DNA of 64,000 nt from Dromaius novaehollandiae (taxonomy: Eukaryota; Chordata; Aves; Casuariiformes; Dromaiidae), in assembly GCF_036370855.1 (NCBI RefSeq), contig NC_088099.1:18691501-18755500 (forward strand), given 5' to 3'. The number at the start of each line of letters is the position of its first letter. Positions within the stretch are counted from its first letter, which is position 1. Made by a program: the position numbers and the translations under genes. The notes below the pieces were generated by a model. The model made no database searches, was not told the origin of the DNA, and saw only the letters and a list, made by a program, of their open reading frames with translations. Shown one piece after another: positions 1 through 10,560 of this stretch.

Positions 1-984
1 CAGAATGGGGGGCACTGCCCTTTTTCTCCCTGCCTTGAAAATCAAAGCCTGCCTACTGCTGTGAACTTGGCAGACTGTCTTCTCAGCCCCGGTGGCTGTG
101 GAGAGCACAGTGCTGCAGTATGGCACCACACGGCATGACCCACAGCGGGGTCTGCCGAAACGTGGCGCTGCTCTCCCTTCCCAGCCCTGGAGAAGAGGTG
201 GGTTAAGCACAGGGCCTCTCACAGCAATCCACCCTGTGCACGCACACAACATGGATTTGTCAACCCAGGGAAGCACTTGCACGCAGGAGACACTGTTGCT
301 GAGAACTGGCTCTTGAACCCGAAACTCCCTGCTCAAGGGAATAAGGAAGTTCTGTGCCTTTAGAGTAAAAGCAAAGCCTACTTCCTTTTCCTACTCTTCC
401 ACAGAAATACTATTAGCACACTTGCAAATGAAGAGAAAGCAAAACATGACGCACACCCTGACGCTGCTGACTGGAAAAGGGATGCTTTCTCCAGTTCCCT
501 CTTTCCCCCTGAGCGCGGCCCTGCCCCACACGTGGCAGCACGCAGTCACTGCAGCTCCGCAGTGCAGGCCCTGGCACACGGCGCTGACCGACGGGCTTCA
601 CGTATACGCGTTTGCTCCTTGGCAGTACTTCTTTAGATTGTCGTGTCCATGAAATGTAGCTGAAGTATTTCGCATATACTGCAAAATTTGCGGAAGAAAT
701 GAAATTATTCAGGAGACAGGGCTAAGTGATGGGACAATTACTGGCAGTAGCCATTATTTTTGGTTTTCAGTTCTGTTCCATGAAAGTACCCCGAGCTGTT
801 CAACAAGTTCTATAGTAACACTCAGATGTTCTGCACCTGTTATTTCTCTTTATTTGGAGAAGGTAGTAATAGAATTTATGTCAAGCACAAAGCCAATTTT
901 TATTTAGCCTTTGTATTTTTGCAGCTGCAGCCCCAGCCTTGGAAAATACAGAAATAGTGATGAAAGAGTCTTTGAGAGTTCAAG

Positions 985-1165
985 AGTCAGTACTTTTCAA
1001 CAGCAGGTAGGAGCGTGCCATCTTTTCGGATACAAAATAAAAGTCCTTTGCTCTGCAAGAACATAAAGCTCCCAGGTAATAAAGTTTCACCTTTCTAATA
1101 ACAGGCAACATAACAAAACGAACAATTGTTGAATGCCAGCAGCACAGGTTGGATAGCACCATCTG
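985..1165 (-). pseudogene. PKS pseudogene: DH C-terminal fragment
   Basis: Short similarities to the intact DH end: IQPVLLA against HPVLLDC, and about 80 nt later LQSKG...DGTLLPAVEK against FQSRAG...GSLVVLRPLEE. The catalytic aspartate is replaced and the frame shifts between the two pieces. This part is the least certain of the pseudogene. Confidence 0.45.
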
Positions 1166-1196
1166 TAGTGACTGAAAAGTCTAGGAATGATTCCTA

Positions 1197-1445
1197 GAAC
1201 CACAGATTAATTTAGATTGGAGGAGACCTCTGGTAGCCACCTACTCCAACCTCCTGCTCAGAGCATGGCCAGCTTAAATCAGGTTGCTTGGGGTCTAGTC
1301 CGGTCAAGTTTTGAATATCTCCAAGGATGGCGGTTTCACAACCTCCCTGAGCATCCTGTTCCAGTTTTTGACCACCCTTATTGCGAAACATTTTTTCCTT
1401 TTACCTTTATTGGAATTTCCCTTGTGATTTGTGCATCGTTAACAA
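1197..1445 (-). mobile_element. CR1 LINE 3'-end fragment (antisense)
   Basis: Reads on the plus strand as the reverse complement of a CR1 3' region: AGATTGGAGGAGACCTCTGG, TACTCCAACCTCCTGCTCAG, CAAGTTTTGAATATCTCCAA, CCTGTTCCAGTTTTTGACCA. The copy is 5'-truncated, as usual for CR1. It sits within the PKS pseudogene. The following 1446-1930 is unrelated to the PKS and unidentified. Confidence 0.85.
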
Positions 1446-1984
1446 AAACACCCATGCTATTTCTGTCGCTTCTCTGTGCTTGCCGTTCTCTTGCCATGGC
1501 AAGTTGTAACCCTATGCCTCTGAAGTAGGTGCTTCAAAAGCTGAGTGATATTGGAAGAACCAGAGCCTGGCTGCTTGACGCAGTGCTGCCAGCCCACACC
1601 GGGCACACCGGTCTGGCAGCTGCAGCCCCCAGAGGCTTCAGGCCCCTTGGAGGATCCCAGGAAGAGAGAGATGCTCTGCCCTGTCTCGCTTGCTTGCCCG
1701 GGAACGCGTCTCACTTGGCACATGTCTTCTTAGGAGGCATCACACTAGGTCCTGCAGAAGGGCACTGTCAGGTTAAGACAGCAGAAGGACTTAAACAGAT
1801 GTACCTGAGACAAGAGAAAAATTTGTGGTGGCTGGAAAACTTTGGTGAGTGCTTGCATAGGGTTTCGATCTTAAAAAAGAATTCACAAGACTAATCATCT
1901 TTCTTTTAAACATCTGTTGTATGATCTGTCTTCCCAATAAAGCATTTTCTTGCCTTGGACATTAGGTAGGGAATTACTGGGTAA

Positions 1985-2740
1985 GAAAGGGTAAGAGAGT
2001 AAGAAGTAACCTTCCTTGAATCTCCTGAAAACTTTGGGGATGGGCAGTCTCTCTCCACTGGTTACCTGCTTCAGGTGATTTTTGCAAATACCGGTGTTGG
2101 AGATAGCAGTGCCAGGATAAACACCTCTTTGGTTTGCTTCTCCATGAATGCGCAGACAGGCCGCGAGTTTTAGAAATCAGACTGATGCAGTGCAACAGCC
2201 CCTGGGGGACACTGATAAATGATTCAGGTAAAGAGAAGACGATGCACAGAAATGCTGCCGGTCAGGATTGCATCCCAATTCGAACAGACTTCTGGTGCTT
2301 GGTGGTAGTGTGCAAGGAGGAGAAATCCTCCTTTTTCCTAGAGCTTCTGTTATACTTCACTTACTCACTCTTTGAGAACATGTTTCTACAAACCTTCTGT
2401 GTTTCCCTTATTTATGTGCTATTGCTTGTGTAAAAGTGACAGACCATCAAGCACTCCGTACCCATGGATTGCTTGATGAGCTTGTCTGTGGCAGCAGCCA
2501 TCCAGTCAGCGTTGAATACACTTCTGTTTTTTTTTTTTAAATTGGTAATTTTTCTTTGATGGTTTTCAGTACTGGATTCAGGCTGTGGAACACAGCTAGA
2601 ATATTTAAAAGATGAAGAAAGATGTTTCTTCAGCTGAATGGTAAAGCTAATTATTTCTGAAAAGCACTAGCAAACTTGACATTTCTATAGGCAAATAATT
2701 TGGCACATCCAGAGAGAGTGATTGATTTCTTGCATTTAGC
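1985..2740 (-). pseudogene. PKS pseudogene: AT end, linker and DH start
   Basis: Co-linear with intact exon 7 from about 24960 to 24320. Clear anchors on the plus strand are the shared AGATGAAGAAAGATGTTTCT-type block (2611-2632 vs 24860-24883), GCAGCCATCC (about 2494), TTTTCCTAGAGCTTCTGTTA (2334 vs 24565), GGATT-TATCCCA-TTC-AACA (2266 vs 24465) and CTCTTTGGTTTGCTTC (2125 vs 24350). Multiple frameshifts, stops and small insertions are present; the DH HxxxGxxxxP motif is not preserved. Confidence 0.85.
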
Positions 2741-3084
2741 TGCTCTGCTATTTTTCCTATTGTCAACTTGAGGTACTAACTTGAAGTGCAAATAGGAGAA
2801 ATAATTCCAGTGGGCAGGATGGCCTGTATTTGCATAAGCCATCTGAGACAGCGTTTCCCGTAAACCTCGTGCAGTTCATGCCGACTGCTGTCCCAAACTC
2901 TCCAGATTCTTATGATTTGTGTAGAGACAATGAAAATAGGTTTCACTTCTCTGTAACTCTGCTACTCAGATATTTAATGCAAATGCATTAAATGCAAATA
3001 TTGAACAATCTCTTCGCTGTACATCATTAGAAGCAATTCAATTAACCACAGTTAATTTTTGACTATGGCAGTCTTGAGAGCAGG

Positions 3085-3252
3085 CATTCATGAAAACTGC
3101 TCAACTGATGCATCATTAGATTGATAAATACAGCATAATAAGTTTTCTTGTTTGAACCTGAGCTGGGCTTGCAACCAAAATATGGACCAACTTTTGTGGT
3201 TTACCAGACTGGTCTTTACAACATTGCAGATGTCTTTGTAAAAGTCTTTTGC
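3085..3252 (-). pseudogene. PKS pseudogene: start of the large exon (ketosynthase)
   Basis: After the acceptor CTAAAACAG/GCAAAAG the reading begins AKDFYKDICNVVKTSLVN, matching the intact AKEDYNKIWGVIRISAVN. It continues to CCIYQSNDASVEQF against the intact RSIYQTHVDPSIVQY. The HGTGT catalytic motif that should follow is gone. Intron sequence just upstream (3290-3350) resembles intact intron 6. Confidence 0.85.
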
Positions 3253-5056
3253 CTGTTTTAGGAAAGGACAGAACATAGCTAGAGACTGCGGGCCTTTACA
3301 ATATAAGAAAAAAGCAAGAACAGATAAAATACTCTGTTAATTACAGAAAGCATTGTGTCTTCTTGTGCCGAGCAAAGTTTATCAGTGCTTTAGCCTAAAA
3401 TATTCACATCACTGTAAAAAAGCTGCTATTAGTATATTCATGACTGTTAGAAAAAAATTGTAAAAGTGAATTTGTAAAAGTAAAATTTGTAAAAGAAAAA
3501 CCTGTAGAAGTAAAGCTAGTGTTGGCTTATATGATTGATATTATCATACCTAAAATATATTCATAATAAAGTCATTCAGAAATGTCAAGTAGAATTATGA
3601 AAACTGTTCCTAGCACAGTAGCTTTAACTGTAGTCATCGACAATTTTAGCGTTTTTCACAGATTTTAATTGCTTTTAAATCTCTCATGAGAGGAAAAATA
3701 AGTTTCTAAAGTGCTAAAAAAACCCTCCATCTTTCACTCTAAGACTATTGTCTTTCTGACAAAAAAAAATTGGATCTGTGTGTTCAATTTCCGTATCACA
3801 AATGCCAAACATCTTGCTGGCAAATGTGTGAAAATTATATGACTTCCACAGTATGTACTTACCATTAGAGAGTGCACTGGGGATTGCTGCATATTCGCTT
3901 AGAGCTTAAACACCAGCCATTGACTGCTTCACCATGAAGTTGGAAATCCCTTTCTGAAAAACATAACCATGTGTTTCAAGATCTAGGCAATTTTATTTCA
4001 CTATTCTGCTGCTGCAAAAAATTTGTTGTTGCTAATCACAGGGCAGCTGTTGTGTTTTTGAAACTTAGGAGCCCTCCCAGGGAAATTTTACTCACGTAGT
4101 AAATCCACTAGCTTCAATAAGTCTACTCAGGGCTTCTGTTTGCTGCTGAAGCTTCGATCAACAAATTGAAAACAAATATTTTCTCTAAATGACACTTAAG
4201 GCAACTCAAGTCCTTAGTGGTAACAAATTGTGGTTTTGGCAGAAAACATCTCCCTTAAAAAGAACAGAGAAGATTTCACATATATGTGATACATAAGCCT
4301 GTACATGTGCACACAGGGGTGTGCACACAAACTCCCATCTTTAATCTTTAAAGAAATATTCCATTTCAAAGTACGCTCCGCACTCATCATCAGTTAAGGT
4401 CCAGTCTTACAAACTTCTTCGCACAAATAGATCTTGCTCACGGGAATGCTGACACGGCAAGTATGGCCCTGCTTGGAGATGCATGGCTTCCGCCTTTGGA
4501 AAAAAAGTTGCAGCATCAGCAAATAAGTTAAATGTGTATTTAGGCTGTTTTTAAAGAACCAAATTAATTCTGCTGTATTTGCGCTGTGTGATCCTGGCCA
4601 CAAAGGGGCCTCGCGTTGTCCCCTTAGCCTCCTGTAGCATCAGAGGCCACCAGCGGGGCAAGGGCACAAGCACAGTCACGCTGAGCCCTTCTGCCCTCGC
4701 GACAGACCTTTTACCAATACCAGCTGCGAAGTGCAGAGCAGTTCATCCAGTAATGACAGTGAAAGGGATGGAGAAAGTTACTACAAAATTTCTAAAATTA
4801 CAGAGGTAGACCAAGAGATATGTGCCTGTCATTACCATTGCTGCCTTTGGCCCTTCTGGGATTTAAAGCCAAACAGATTCACCAGACAAACCGTGGGGTT
4901 CATTTCCTGAGAGCCTAACGAACGAATGCCTACCCCCTTCCCCAGCAGGCTTCCAGAGCTCGTTAAAGCCAACGTTATTTACTTCACAGAGAACAGGATT
5001 AACGTCTCCATGCTAAAAATCGGATCTATGGTTTTAGATCACAATAACAGACTTAC

Positions 5057-5188
5057 TCATCAGGAAGATAGGCATATTTTTTCCTGTCTCGTTATTACCT
5101 GGGTCATAATAGTTTGATATTAAATCTTTGAAATGATATTTCCATAGTATGAATTTTGTCTTCTTCCAGAAATTGTCGTTCCTACCAC
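5057..5188 (-). pseudogene. PKS pseudogene exon 3
   Basis: Aligns along its whole length with intact exon 3 (30707-30554). Shared features include the acceptor CAG/GTG, the GACAA-TTCTGGAA start, the GATTTAATA block, TAATAACGAGACAGGAAAAA, and the donor ATGA/GTAAGT. It is 132 nt against 154, and a 22-nt net loss breaks the frame. Flanking intron at 5190-5265 also resembles intron 2 at 30710-30780. Confidence 0.88.
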
Positions 5189-8100
5189 CTGTTGCCTTAA
5201 TTACTTAAAAAATAGATTATCTCATTATTTTCCCCTCAGTTCACATACTGAAATAAAGGTATTCATTTATAAGTCTGGTATGTCAGTGTGAAACATTGAA
5301 TTACTTGGATTTTTTAAATGGTTTGGCAATAAATTGAATCGGTGACAAGAAATGACAACTCTGTGCAGGATTATGTTCTTCATATTTTGAGTACTAAAAA
5401 AAACCATAACACCTGGATGAAACCCTCCTTTACTTTTATTTGAGAAATGTAGGGGTGTTTCTTGAAACGATTACCCTGGCTCAGGTGCTTTCACCAGTTG
5501 TCATACGTCACAGGCAAATGAAGCTACCCTTCCACTGAGGGCTAATACATGCAGAACTGACATGAGTAACATGGGGCTCTAACAGGAGGTGACCTGTGCA
5601 GCAGAAAGATCTTTGTGGCCAAATAATAGTCTGAGGCTAGACCCCAGGTACTCGACCATCTTCTCTGAGGCTCAGGCTGGGACTTATCATGCTTAAGTTA
5701 AGCTGTTGACATTGCAGGTGCCACCAGGTGAGCTAACTGGGCACTGGGTGCCTCTTACTGTCCTTGGGAAAAGCAGGTATTTCAGGGAAGGAGTCATCAC
5801 ACCTAGTGCAGAAGTGAACTTCTGGATCAGATAATTATGCCTTAAAGTGCCTTTTAATCATGATGGACTATAAAGGGAGATGAGGGCGATTAGCTTAGAT
5901 GAAGACGTCAGCTTTGGAGCATCTGCATTTGCTCAGATTACTCCCTCCTTCCCTTGCTCTGTCAGAATGGCCCCAAGAGTCAGTAGAGGTGATTGCTCCT
6001 CCAGTGTCTTTTATAGTGCGAGTATGGGGCATATTCCACCACATAAAGAGAATTTACAGATCTCAGGAGTCTCTCTGGAGTTCTACATATTCTTCTTGAT
6101 CACTGAAAAGCCATTTTATTGTAGATCCAGGTGCAGCCAGTGTCTGACTGCAGTGGCCCTATTAAATCCTCCATTCCCAGTTTCCTTTCACATGACACTG
6201 TATCTGTATGTTCCACCTCCAAACCCTTCTTTACCGGAAGAATAGACCCTTCCCGCTCCCAGTGTCTCCCAGCCGTCTGTTTTCCTGGGGTTTGTACTAC
6301 CTGTGACTGAGGCAAGATCCTTTCCATAACTACAGCCCCTGTGCCTACGAACCATCATTCTGCACATGAAACGTGTCCCATCTGCAAAGCTCGGAGCACC
6401 TGTCATATAAAACTCATATAACTTTGGTGTCTTTATTGAATTGACTTACATATATTCAGATCAGCAGTTATCTTCCCCTGTAGTTTGTACTAAATCAGGA
6501 AGTTTGCCTCTCAGGATCCTGCTAGATTAAATGGCAATTGGTAACAGTCCATGTTTTAAACACGCTGCTTGCAGGGTTAGTCCAATAAAGTACGGCTGTT
6601 CCAGATTGTGCATCTGTTTTGAAAGGTCTCTTAACCATACTAGCTTTATTTTCCAGACACCGCTGGTGTGGGGTCATCTGCTACAGGGTGCTACATGCTG
6701 AAATCCACGATCCTTTCCATGTCTTCTAAACCCTGTCTGCCAAACTGCAGTCTGTTATCAGGTGGAGTAATTTGGGGGATTCCATGTCTGGGAAATACAC
6801 AATTAATGTGCGCTGCAAATGATGTTATGGGACATTACTGCCTCCAAAGACTTCTTACAGTATGGCTTTTCAAATTTATTTACTATTTTTTCCGGGTTTG
6901 GATTACTCTTTTTTTGTGTTATACGATGTCACACACTGATAAATTTGCCCTTGAAAATGATACGAGAACAGGTCACCTTATTTCTTAGAGTCACACGCTG
7001 TTGTCAAAACTAACAGTTGCAGCTGAAAAAAGCAGCCTGTCTATTCTGTGAGGTGTGTCAGCTAATCTCGTCTCTGCTATGGGTCTAAGTGCTTTGTCTG
7101 TAATCAGATTCTTTCATAACCAGAATTGAACATATGAAACTCCTTTCATGTTTGCACAAAAGGTGAAGAGAAATGCAAGCATTTTATCTCACTTTATCAT
7201 GGAAAAAGGAAATAGCAGCAAGTATTTGCTGTCTTTCCCCAAATATAGCATAAGCAAGAAACACTTCTGCTAAGGGCTTAAATCCTGACTATGTTGTCCA
7301 TCCAGATGGTCATATAGGGAGTGCCAGTTCCTGAAGAGCCTCCAGTTTTTAGCAAGTAAAGCATATTTATATGCAAACATAAGCTCTTTTTAGGACAGTC
7401 TTCAGTGTTCAGAACTGGTTTAGCCTGTCCATACAGATGTTGTCCACAGGCACTGAAATCAGAACATAGGTTTTCAGGAGTTCAGTCATGGTTTTTAGGA
7501 GCATCTAATAATGCTCATTAAAATTCTTCGAAAATTTCCACCCACTTTGGGGAATGGAAATGTAAAAAGATAGTTAAATTGGTTATTAAATTAAGTTATT
7601 ATTTATTTATTTAATTTATTTTTTAATATTTTATTATGATAATTTTTATAATTTTATAATCATTTAATTTTAATTTTAATTTATTGTTTTGTTTTGTTAA
7701 TTTAGTGTTATATATTAATTTATTTATTCTTTATATAATTATATTAAATTAACACTCTATGATTAGTAAGCACCCAATAGAAGAATATGAGTATTCCAAT
7801 TAAAGAGGAAGTATTTTGCCATTTACATAGTACGCTATTCTTATGTTGTTTCATTCCTTTCGGATATACATCCTAGTGATGTTAGTGCTGATTCTCTGGA
7901 AGTATATAATTTATGTATAATTTTTTTAGAAGTTTTAATACTCAATTCATCTTGCACTATAGGAAGGGAAGGAGGGAGAGAAGTAAGGGGAAAGAGGAGG
8001 GCCAGATATGGATTTCTGAATTGCTTTGATCAGGTTTTTGATGCGGCTTCAGTTAATGTGGAGCTTAAGGAAAAAACACATCATAGAACAGAAAGTCTGT

Positions 8101-10100
8101 ACCAGCTCAGCAAACTGAACTTCCTTTTTATGTTCAAAATACACACCTGCACGCAGGAGAGCAGGGCAATTGCTGAAGCAAAGCAAACAAAATAGTATGA
8201 GGCCATATTACTTTCCTAATACTTCACGAAAGGCTCCTTTCAGATAAGCCCACGTGCTGCAGACACTGTCCTAGCAAACCCTGCCATGATATGGCCAAAA
8301 CAGCTCCACCCAGGACAAAGCTGCACCAGACTGAGGTCCGTTGCACAGTACGTGTGATGAGGTGCCCAGGAAGGATCCCTAGCGAGAGCAGCCTGGCTTG
8401 GGGAGTGTCTGCCCCCTGCACTCCTGTGGTCTTATCCCGGCTTTGCATGTGCCTCCCAGCTGAATGGCTCTAAAAGCCTATCAATAAAATGATCATTTTT
8501 CAAGGTTACATTAACAAAGTTTTATGATGTTATCTTCAGAAGGCTATGACGAGGGAAGCCAAGCAGGCACTAAGAAATGCGTAAATGAAGCAGCCCAATT
8601 GGGTAAGAAAGCCTAAGGGGCCAGGGGAAGGATGCGACCCAGTTTCCCTGTGTTGCTGTCCTGCGTTCCAGCCCTAAACCACAACAAGTGGTCAGGGAGA
8701 AGACACAGGTGACAGGAAGCCAGAGGGTCCAGTTTGGAGGTGTAGCGCTTTGTCTCCTCTGTTCTGCACGTACATGTCTGGGAAAAGATGAGCGACCAAC
8801 AGATTTCACAGTTGATCTCCTAGGGACTCTGGGAGGATGCTGTCCTGAGAGAAAGGCAGAGGAATGGCAGCGTCACAGCAAGTCAACATGTTGGAGAGGC
8901 TGCCTGACCACACATGCAGTGTGTTTTTCTTCTGTAACACTTCTATTACTGCAAACTGGCATGCTTTAACACTGACCTTGGCCGGATGGAGTAAATTTAT
9001 TCTTTTATTCTTAAATCCTGTGCAATAGTAATGCCGAATCAGAGTAAGTGGATCTTTTTCCCCTGGGGACTCACAAATAACATCTGAGTGTCTTGATTAT
9101 TGTGTGTTTTATATCCTACCCTGGCTTATGAAAGCCCAAGTCTAAGGACTCACTAGTCTGCAAAGGTTGGACTGTAGGCTGGTTGGATACTAGGCTTGTG
9201 GGGTAAAGTCTCTCGGAAATGATAGCAAGGAAGCAGTGAGAAAATGGGGAGAAAGCCTGAGACTTGTGAGTTTCAGCATGTCTTAGGCACTGTGTAAGTT
9301 TTTTGACTAGCCATCCTAGTCTATCCAGAAAAACAAAGTGAAATGCTGTGTTACCCTTTGGTGTTTTCTCTTTACAGACTGCCATTGTTAGCACGTCTGA
9401 AAGAGGACATGTCTCACGGGATGTTCTGTGCATATGAGAGTGACTCTTCCTTGTATGCCTGTGAGATGAATCCACCCAAAGGGAATCAGCTGCGCGGTTA
9501 GTTGGATGCATCCTATCTTGTTTTCACTGATTTGTACATGCACTGTCACCAGTTTCTGGGGAACCAAGACATGGAGGATCACACAGAAGGGAAAGCAAGT
9601 CTGTCTTTAGTGGCAATGACATATCAGCCATTCCCCAAGATTTGATCTAATCGAGATGACTCTTCTCCCTGAAGCCTCAGGTGTCTGAAGAACTTTGCTG
9701 CAGCCCTCCAGGGATGCTCGATAGTGCAATATGCACACCTTGCTTCAGTTAGTTATTAATTCATAATTAGTAATGCTTCATTAGTTCATTAGTAGTTCTC
9801 TGAGGTCACAGCTGCAAATGCTAAGTAGCAGCCAGGCCTGCATTCCTCTAGCATCATAGAAACAGGCTGGAAAGTAAGCTGGGTTTTAATCCATTAAGCA
9901 CATTGATTAAAACATTTACATAGATCCATTTAGGATATGACATTTTTATTTTACGGTATTAATCGATATTTTGTGCAATAACAAGGTAAATGACTGAGAA
10001 AAGTCCTTTTCAGCAACACTGCCATTATCAACCAAATCTCAACCAGTCTTCTGAGATATTATCTTGAGTAGAGATGGCAAGTGAGCTTCATAGGACCAGT
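5189..10100. other. Intergenic DNA without recognisable genes
   Basis: Short open frames only, none with family motifs or splice context. The first part may be decayed intron 2 and upstream sequence of the PKS pseudogene. It includes the AT-rich tract at 7574-7752. Confidence 0.6.
7574..7752. repeat. AT-rich low-complexity tract
   Basis: About 180 bp composed almost wholly of A and T, built from TTTA/TTAA-like motifs. No coding or structural role is visible. Confidence 0.8.
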
Positions 10101-10560
10101 CTCATCCCAGTGTCCGAGTCCTGAATGCATCCTCCCCCTCCTGCGGGACCAGTTGCCGGGGCTCAGGGCCGAGGTAGTTGAGCTGGTGAACGTGGGGAGA
10201 AGTTCCCCAACATGCTGTGGGGAGGCCAAGTCCAGGCTGGCCCCCAGGCCCAGGGGAGCTGCTTTTAAGCCCAGGCAATAGCAGTGGGCACAATAGTGCC
10301 TGGCCCCAATCTGAGCTACAACCCCCACTGCACCACAGCCCTGCCTGCGCCTCGCCATGGCCCACTGATGTGGGTCCAGACCTGACATGCAGATGGACCT
10401 CCTGGCCTGGCCTTAGGCCTGCTTCGTCACCACAAACTTGCCCGATGCGCAGGGCTGGGGCTGCCCCACTGCTCCCCGCTGCCCATCTGCCTTGGAGTGG
10501 TGGGACAGGCCCCGGCAGCGAGGCCCAGCCCGGCCCCACGGGAAGCCCCTTCTACCGACA
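10100..10560 (-). repeat. GC-rich dispersed repeat, copy 1
   Basis: A GC-rich island in AT-rich surroundings. Its reverse complement aligns in order with 55530-55950. Shared blocks include CCGGGCTGGGC, GGGGCAGCCCCAGC, a central GGGCCATGGC-AGGC-GGGCTG, and GTAGCTCAG/CGCAGCTCAG. Long open frames on both strands here reflect lack of AT-rich stops and not genes. The family is not identified. Confidence 0.6.

Larger units (their letters stand above)
960..5188 (-). pseudogene. Decayed tandem paralogue of the PKS gene
   Basis: This is a broken second PKS copy in the same orientation as the intact gene and about 22-25 kb from it. Recognisable parts, 5' to 3', are exon 3 (5188-5057), the start of the large exon with its acceptor (from 3252), AT/linker/DH sequence (2740-1985) and a DH C-terminal piece (1165-985). 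Splice signals and stretches of flanking intron are also similar, so this is a duplicated gene and not a processed copy. Exons 2, 4, 5 and 6 could not be found with confidence. Most of the KS C-terminal and AT N-terminal part is missing, since about 500 bp stand where the intact gene has about 1250. A CR1 fragment interrupts the DH part. ER, KR and ACP would lie beyond the window edge. Confidence 0.85.

Noticed and set aside
3480-4870. Possible remnants of PKS pseudogene exons 4, 5 and 6
   Set aside because: A few short matches (for example near 3650 and 4700) are no better than chance by eye; only exon 3 and exon 7 parts are secure.
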